From: Dongia sedimenti
GTDB taxonomy: Bacteria > Pseudomonadota > Alphaproteobacteria > Dongiales > Dongiaceae
DNA length: 64,000 bases
NCBI GenBank assembly: GCA_030715195.1
Contig: JAUYVI010000003.1
Coordinates: 648,960-712,959 of the forward strand
Direction of reading: 5' to 3'
Part shown: positions 61,787-64,000 of the stretch, one piece after another
Layout of the letters: the number at the start of each line of letters is the position of its first letter
Numbering within the stretch: position 1 is the stretch's first letter
Notes under the pieces: generated by a model
The model's input: the letters and a program-made list of their open reading frames with translations, nothing else
The model's database searches: none
Told to the model about the DNA's origin: nothing
Made by a program: the position numbers and the translations under genes

Positions 61787-62794
61787 TCAGAGCGGCGTCA
61801 CCGTCACCAAGCCCTCATCGGGCTCCAATTCCATCCGGTTGCGCAAGGGCTGTCCGAAAGCCGGCACGTCGATCTCGAACGTATCACCCACTTGTGTCTT
61901 CACCCCGGCGCCGTAGCTCAACACCGCCGCCCCCATAAAATAGGCATGGAGGTCGCCCGGGCGCCTGAACATGCGGTAACGGAAATGGAAATGCTCCAGG
62001 TTCGCGATCGAATGCGACATGTTGGCCTCGCCCAGCAACACCTCCGCCTCCCACAGCACCTTTCCGTTGCGGATGATGCGCGAGGCGCCGTGGATATCCT
62101 GCGGCAATTCTCCGATCATCAGCTCCGGCCCCATCGAGCAGGCGCGCAGCTTGGAATGCTGGGTGTAGAGATAGTTCTGCGCCTCGGTCACGTGGTCGGA
62201 AAATTCATTGCCCAGGGTAAAGCCGATCCGGCGCGGCCGTCCATCGGAGTCCACCAGATAGAGGCCGACCACCTCCGGCTCCTCGGCCCCCGCCAGCGCG
62301 AAGCCCGGCAGCGGCATCGGCGCTTCCGGCGCGACAATCTCGGTCCCGACTCCCTTGTAGAACCATTCCGGCTGGACGCCGATCTTGCCCGCTTCCGGCT
62401 TGCCGCCCTTGATCCCCATGCGGAAGATCTTCATGGAATCCGATTCCGGCGCATTGGAACCGTGGGTCGTCACATGCATCTTGTTGCGCGCATCGGCGCT
62501 GCCGAGATGGGTCAGGCCCGTCCCGGTCAGGAAGAAACGCGCCGGCTCGGGATGCTCGATCGGCGGCAGCACCTTGCCGGCCTTCAGCAGCGCCACGTAG
62601 TCCACGGTCTCCGTCGACGCCGCCGCCTTGACCAGATCGGCCAACGGCCGGTTCTGGGCGATCGAAGCCTCGGCCAAGCTGAACACCGTCTCGTAGCCCT
62701 GCAACGGATGGGCACGCACGCCGTCTTCCGCGACCAGGCCGACGGCCCGTTTGCCGTCGGTCTTGTATTGAATGAGCCGCATATTGCCGGTCAT
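61787..62794 (-). CDS. AraD1/GguC-family protein (FAH-like)
   Basis: 335-residue member of the fumarylacetoacetate-hydrolase-like superfamily in the AraD1/GguC branch. Landmarks: LPPIEHPEPARFFLTGTGLT, LGSADARNKMH, KIGVQPEWFYKG, EEPEVVGLYLVDSDG, FTLGNEFSDHVTEAQNYLY and GEANMSHSIANLEHFHF, with acidic residues that would bind a divalent metal. In this family a role on 2-keto-3-deoxy sugar acids is proposed. ATG 62794 overlaps the SDR stop (ATGA); ATG 62782 (MRLIQY) is an alternative start. The dehydratase upstream would supply a 2-keto-3-deoxy acid. Confidence 0.88.
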   Translation of the reverse strand: MTGNMRLIQYKTDGKRAVGLVAEDGVRAHPLQGYETVFSLAEASIAQNRPLADLVKAAASTETVDYVALLKAGKVLPPIEHPEPARFFLTGTGLTHLGSADARNKMHVTTHGSNAPESDSMKIFRMGIKGGKPEAGKIGVQPEWFYKGVGTEIVAPEAPMPLPGFALAGAEEPEVVGLYLVDSDGRPRRIGFTLGNEFSDHVTEAQNYLYTQHSKLRACSMGPELMIGELPQDIHGASRIIRNGKVLWEAEVLLGEANMSHSIANLEHFHFRYRMFRRPGDLHAYFMGAAVLSYGAGVKTQVGDTFEIDVPAFGQPLRNRMELEPDEGLVTVTPL

Positions 62795-63582
62795 ACCCAA
62801 CCACCATCCACGATGAAATTCTGCGAGCTGCACATGCGGCTGTCATCCGCGGCGAGAAACAAGGCCATTCGGGCGATATCCGGCGCGAACAGACGATCGG
62901 GCAAGCACTGCCGTTCGGCGATCTGCTTCTCGCCGGCCTCATTGAGCCAGAGCTTCACCTGCCGCTCGGTCATCACCCAGCCGGGCAGCAGGCAATTGAC
63001 CCGGATCCGCTCCGGCCCGAACTCGCGGGCCAGCGCCCGCGTCATGCCGGTGATCGCCGCTTTCGAGGTCACATAGGCCGGGCAATCGCCGTCGCCCACC
63101 AGCCAGGTGATCGACCCGAACATGACGATCGAACCGCCGCCGGCATCGCGCATCATCGGCCGCACCGCCTGCGCCGCGAAGAACTGATGCCGCACATTCA
63201 CCGCCATGCGGTCGTTCCAGTAATCGACCGTGACATCCGCCGTGGCATGGCGATCGTCGTTGCCCGCGTTATTCAGCAGCGCCCGGATCGGCCCCAACTC
63301 CTTGGCCGCCTGCGCGACACAGGATCGCAAGGCCTCGATGTCCCGCAGATCGCATGGCATGAACAGCGGTTTCGGATCGCCCTTGGCCGCGATCCGCTCG
63401 ACCAGCGCCTTGGACGGCGCCGCGGCGATATCGACGAAGGCGACCTTGGCGCCTTGCGCGCAGAAATGCTCGACCAGGCTTTCGCCGATCCCACTGCCGC
63501 CGCCGGTGATGAAGACCACGCGGTCCTTCAGGCTCGGATAGACCGCCGGCTGGTCGATCGCTCCTTTGCGTTCGTTGCTCAA
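62791..63582 (-). CDS. SDR family sugar dehydrogenase
   Basis: 263-residue short-chain dehydrogenase. Cofactor motif TGGGSGIGESLVEHF with D in AFVDIA, which suggests NAD(H). Active site: Ser in MFGSITW, Tyr-x3-Lys in YVTSKAAITGMTRALAREFG. CDLRDIEALR and NNAGNDDRH are normal. Similar in pattern to L-arabinose/D-galactose/L-fucose 1-dehydrogenases of oxidative pathways. Start is TTG 63582 overlapping the upstream stop (TTGA), no strong ribosome site, consistent with coupling. Confidence 0.88.
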   Translation of the reverse strand: MSNERKGAIDQPAVYPSLKDRVVFITGGGSGIGESLVEHFCAQGAKVAFVDIAAAPSKALVERIAAKGDPKPLFMPCDLRDIEALRSCVAQAAKELGPIRALLNNAGNDDRHATADVTVDYWNDRMAVNVRHQFFAAQAVRPMMRDAGGGSIVMFGSITWLVGDGDCPAYVTSKAAITGMTRALAREFGPERIRVNCLLPGWVMTERQVKLWLNEAGEKQIAERQCLPDRLFAPDIARMALFLAADDSRMCSSQNFIVDGGWV

Positions 63583-64000
63583 TGCGACTGCCGCGGGATC
63601 GCGGCCCCCCTCTGCCCGACCAGGAAGTCGAAGTCGCAGCCGCGATCCGCCTGCAACACGTGATCGACATAGAGCTGCTGATAGCCGCTGGTCATCGCAT
63701 GCTGCGGCGGCGACCAGGCCTTATGCCGGTCGGCGAGCTGCTGGTGCGAGACCTCGAGCTCCAACCGGCGTCCTGCGACATCCAACTCGATCCAATCCCC
63801 ATCCCGCACCAGCGCCAGCGGTCCCCCGACCGCCGCTTCCGGCGCGGTGTGCAGCACCACCGTGCCGTAGGCCGTGCCGCTCATTCGGGCATCCGAAATC
63901 CGCACCATGTCGCTGACGCCCTGCTTCAGCAGCTTCTGCGGCAGCGGCATGTTGCCGACCTCGGCCATGCCGGGATAGCCGCGCGGGCCGCAATTCTTCA
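63579..64000 (-). CDS. IlvD/Edd family sugar-acid dehydratase, C-terminal part
   Basis: The last 140 residues of a dehydratase whose gene runs off the right edge. The visible segment carries the family C-terminal signature CGPRGYPGMAEVGNMPLP, VSDMVRISDARMSGTAYGTV and the swivel-domain end AVGGPLALVRDGDWIELDVA. The PRGYPGM-x-EVGN pattern fits sugar-acid dehydratases (L-arabonate, D-xylonate or galactonate type) better than dihydroxy-acid dehydratase. Last visible gene upstream in a minus-strand operon; it overlaps the SDR gene. Confidence 0.85.
   Translation of the reverse strand, partial: KNCGPRGYPGMAEVGNMPLPQKLLKQGVSDMVRISDARMSGTAYGTVVLHTAPEAAVGGPLALVRDGDWIELDVAGRRLELEVSHQQLADRHKAWSPPQHAMTSGYQQLYVDHVLQADRGCDFDFLVGQRGAAIPRQSH

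Overview
The window is high-GC bacterial chromosome, densely packed on both strands, with no rRNA, tRNA, CRISPR array or intact insertion sequence that I could see. Gene content points to an alphaproteobacterium, most likely Rhodospirillales-like: an LdtR-type MarR regulator, a DUF992 protein, a heterotetrameric sarcosine oxidase operon with a GbdR-like regulator, a bacterial Bpt-type aminoacyl-tRNA-protein transferase, a short DUF6898-like protein, and an Fnr/FixK-type box at hemB. That placement is inference; no marker gene is present.

Layout. 1-2063: start of a branched-chain amino acid ABC operon (livH, partial livM) and a small conserved gene. 2128-11000: acyl-CoA and redox metabolism (glutaryl-CoA dehydrogenase, an NDP-forming acyl-CoA synthetase fused to a GNAT acetyltransferase, an SDR, a 3-hydroxyisobutyryl-CoA hydrolase-like protein), a chemoreceptor and ldtR. 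11195-19627: O-acetylhomoserine sulfhydrylase, an orphan phage-type DUF2280 protein with internal repeats, a LysE exporter, a LysR regulator beside a bile-acid-symporter-like carrier, three paralogous small membrane proteins of no family known to me, and hemB. 19685-31275: two alpha/beta hydrolases and an ornithine/lysine decarboxylase on the minus strand; then CoA-transferase, penicillin acylase, threonine ammonia-lyase, motAB, an RDD protein and bpt on the plus strand.

31420-42923: solute uptake. A TRAP transporter has two different periplasmic receptors flanking one DctQM pair. It is followed by N-carbamoylputrescine amidase and a putrescine-type ABC transporter with two binding proteins, one of them a predicted lipoprotein. 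Together with the decarboxylase at 21750-22901 this suggests active polyamine metabolism. 42924-48342: a secreted sorbosone-dehydrogenase-like protein, a DUF992 protein, a candidate small RNA with a CRP-type site, a glycine-rich secreted protein, an MttB-family methyltransferase and a secreted three-repeat protein.

48444-56610: a probable glycine betaine/sarcosine locus (Fe-S protein, HD phosphohydrolase, GbdR-like regulator, soxBDAG). With the MttB homologue nearby it fits stepwise demethylation of betaine into the folate pool, although dimethylglycine oxidation and a corrinoid protein are not in the window. 57184-64000: one minus-strand run, probably an operon, of a sugar-acid dehydratase (partial), SDR sugar dehydrogenase, AraD1/GguC-family protein, a spermidine/putrescine-type ABC transporter and a CobB sirtuin, mostly with overlapping start and stop codons.

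The observations I rate highest are the three-member WRDL/GWxFWR membrane protein family, the domesticated-looking DUF2280 protein, the CRP-site/terminator pair that may define a small RNA, the perfect Fnr-type box at hemB, and the polyamine-type ABC transporter inside a sugar-acid operon. All functions are read from sequence patterns; no database search was possible.
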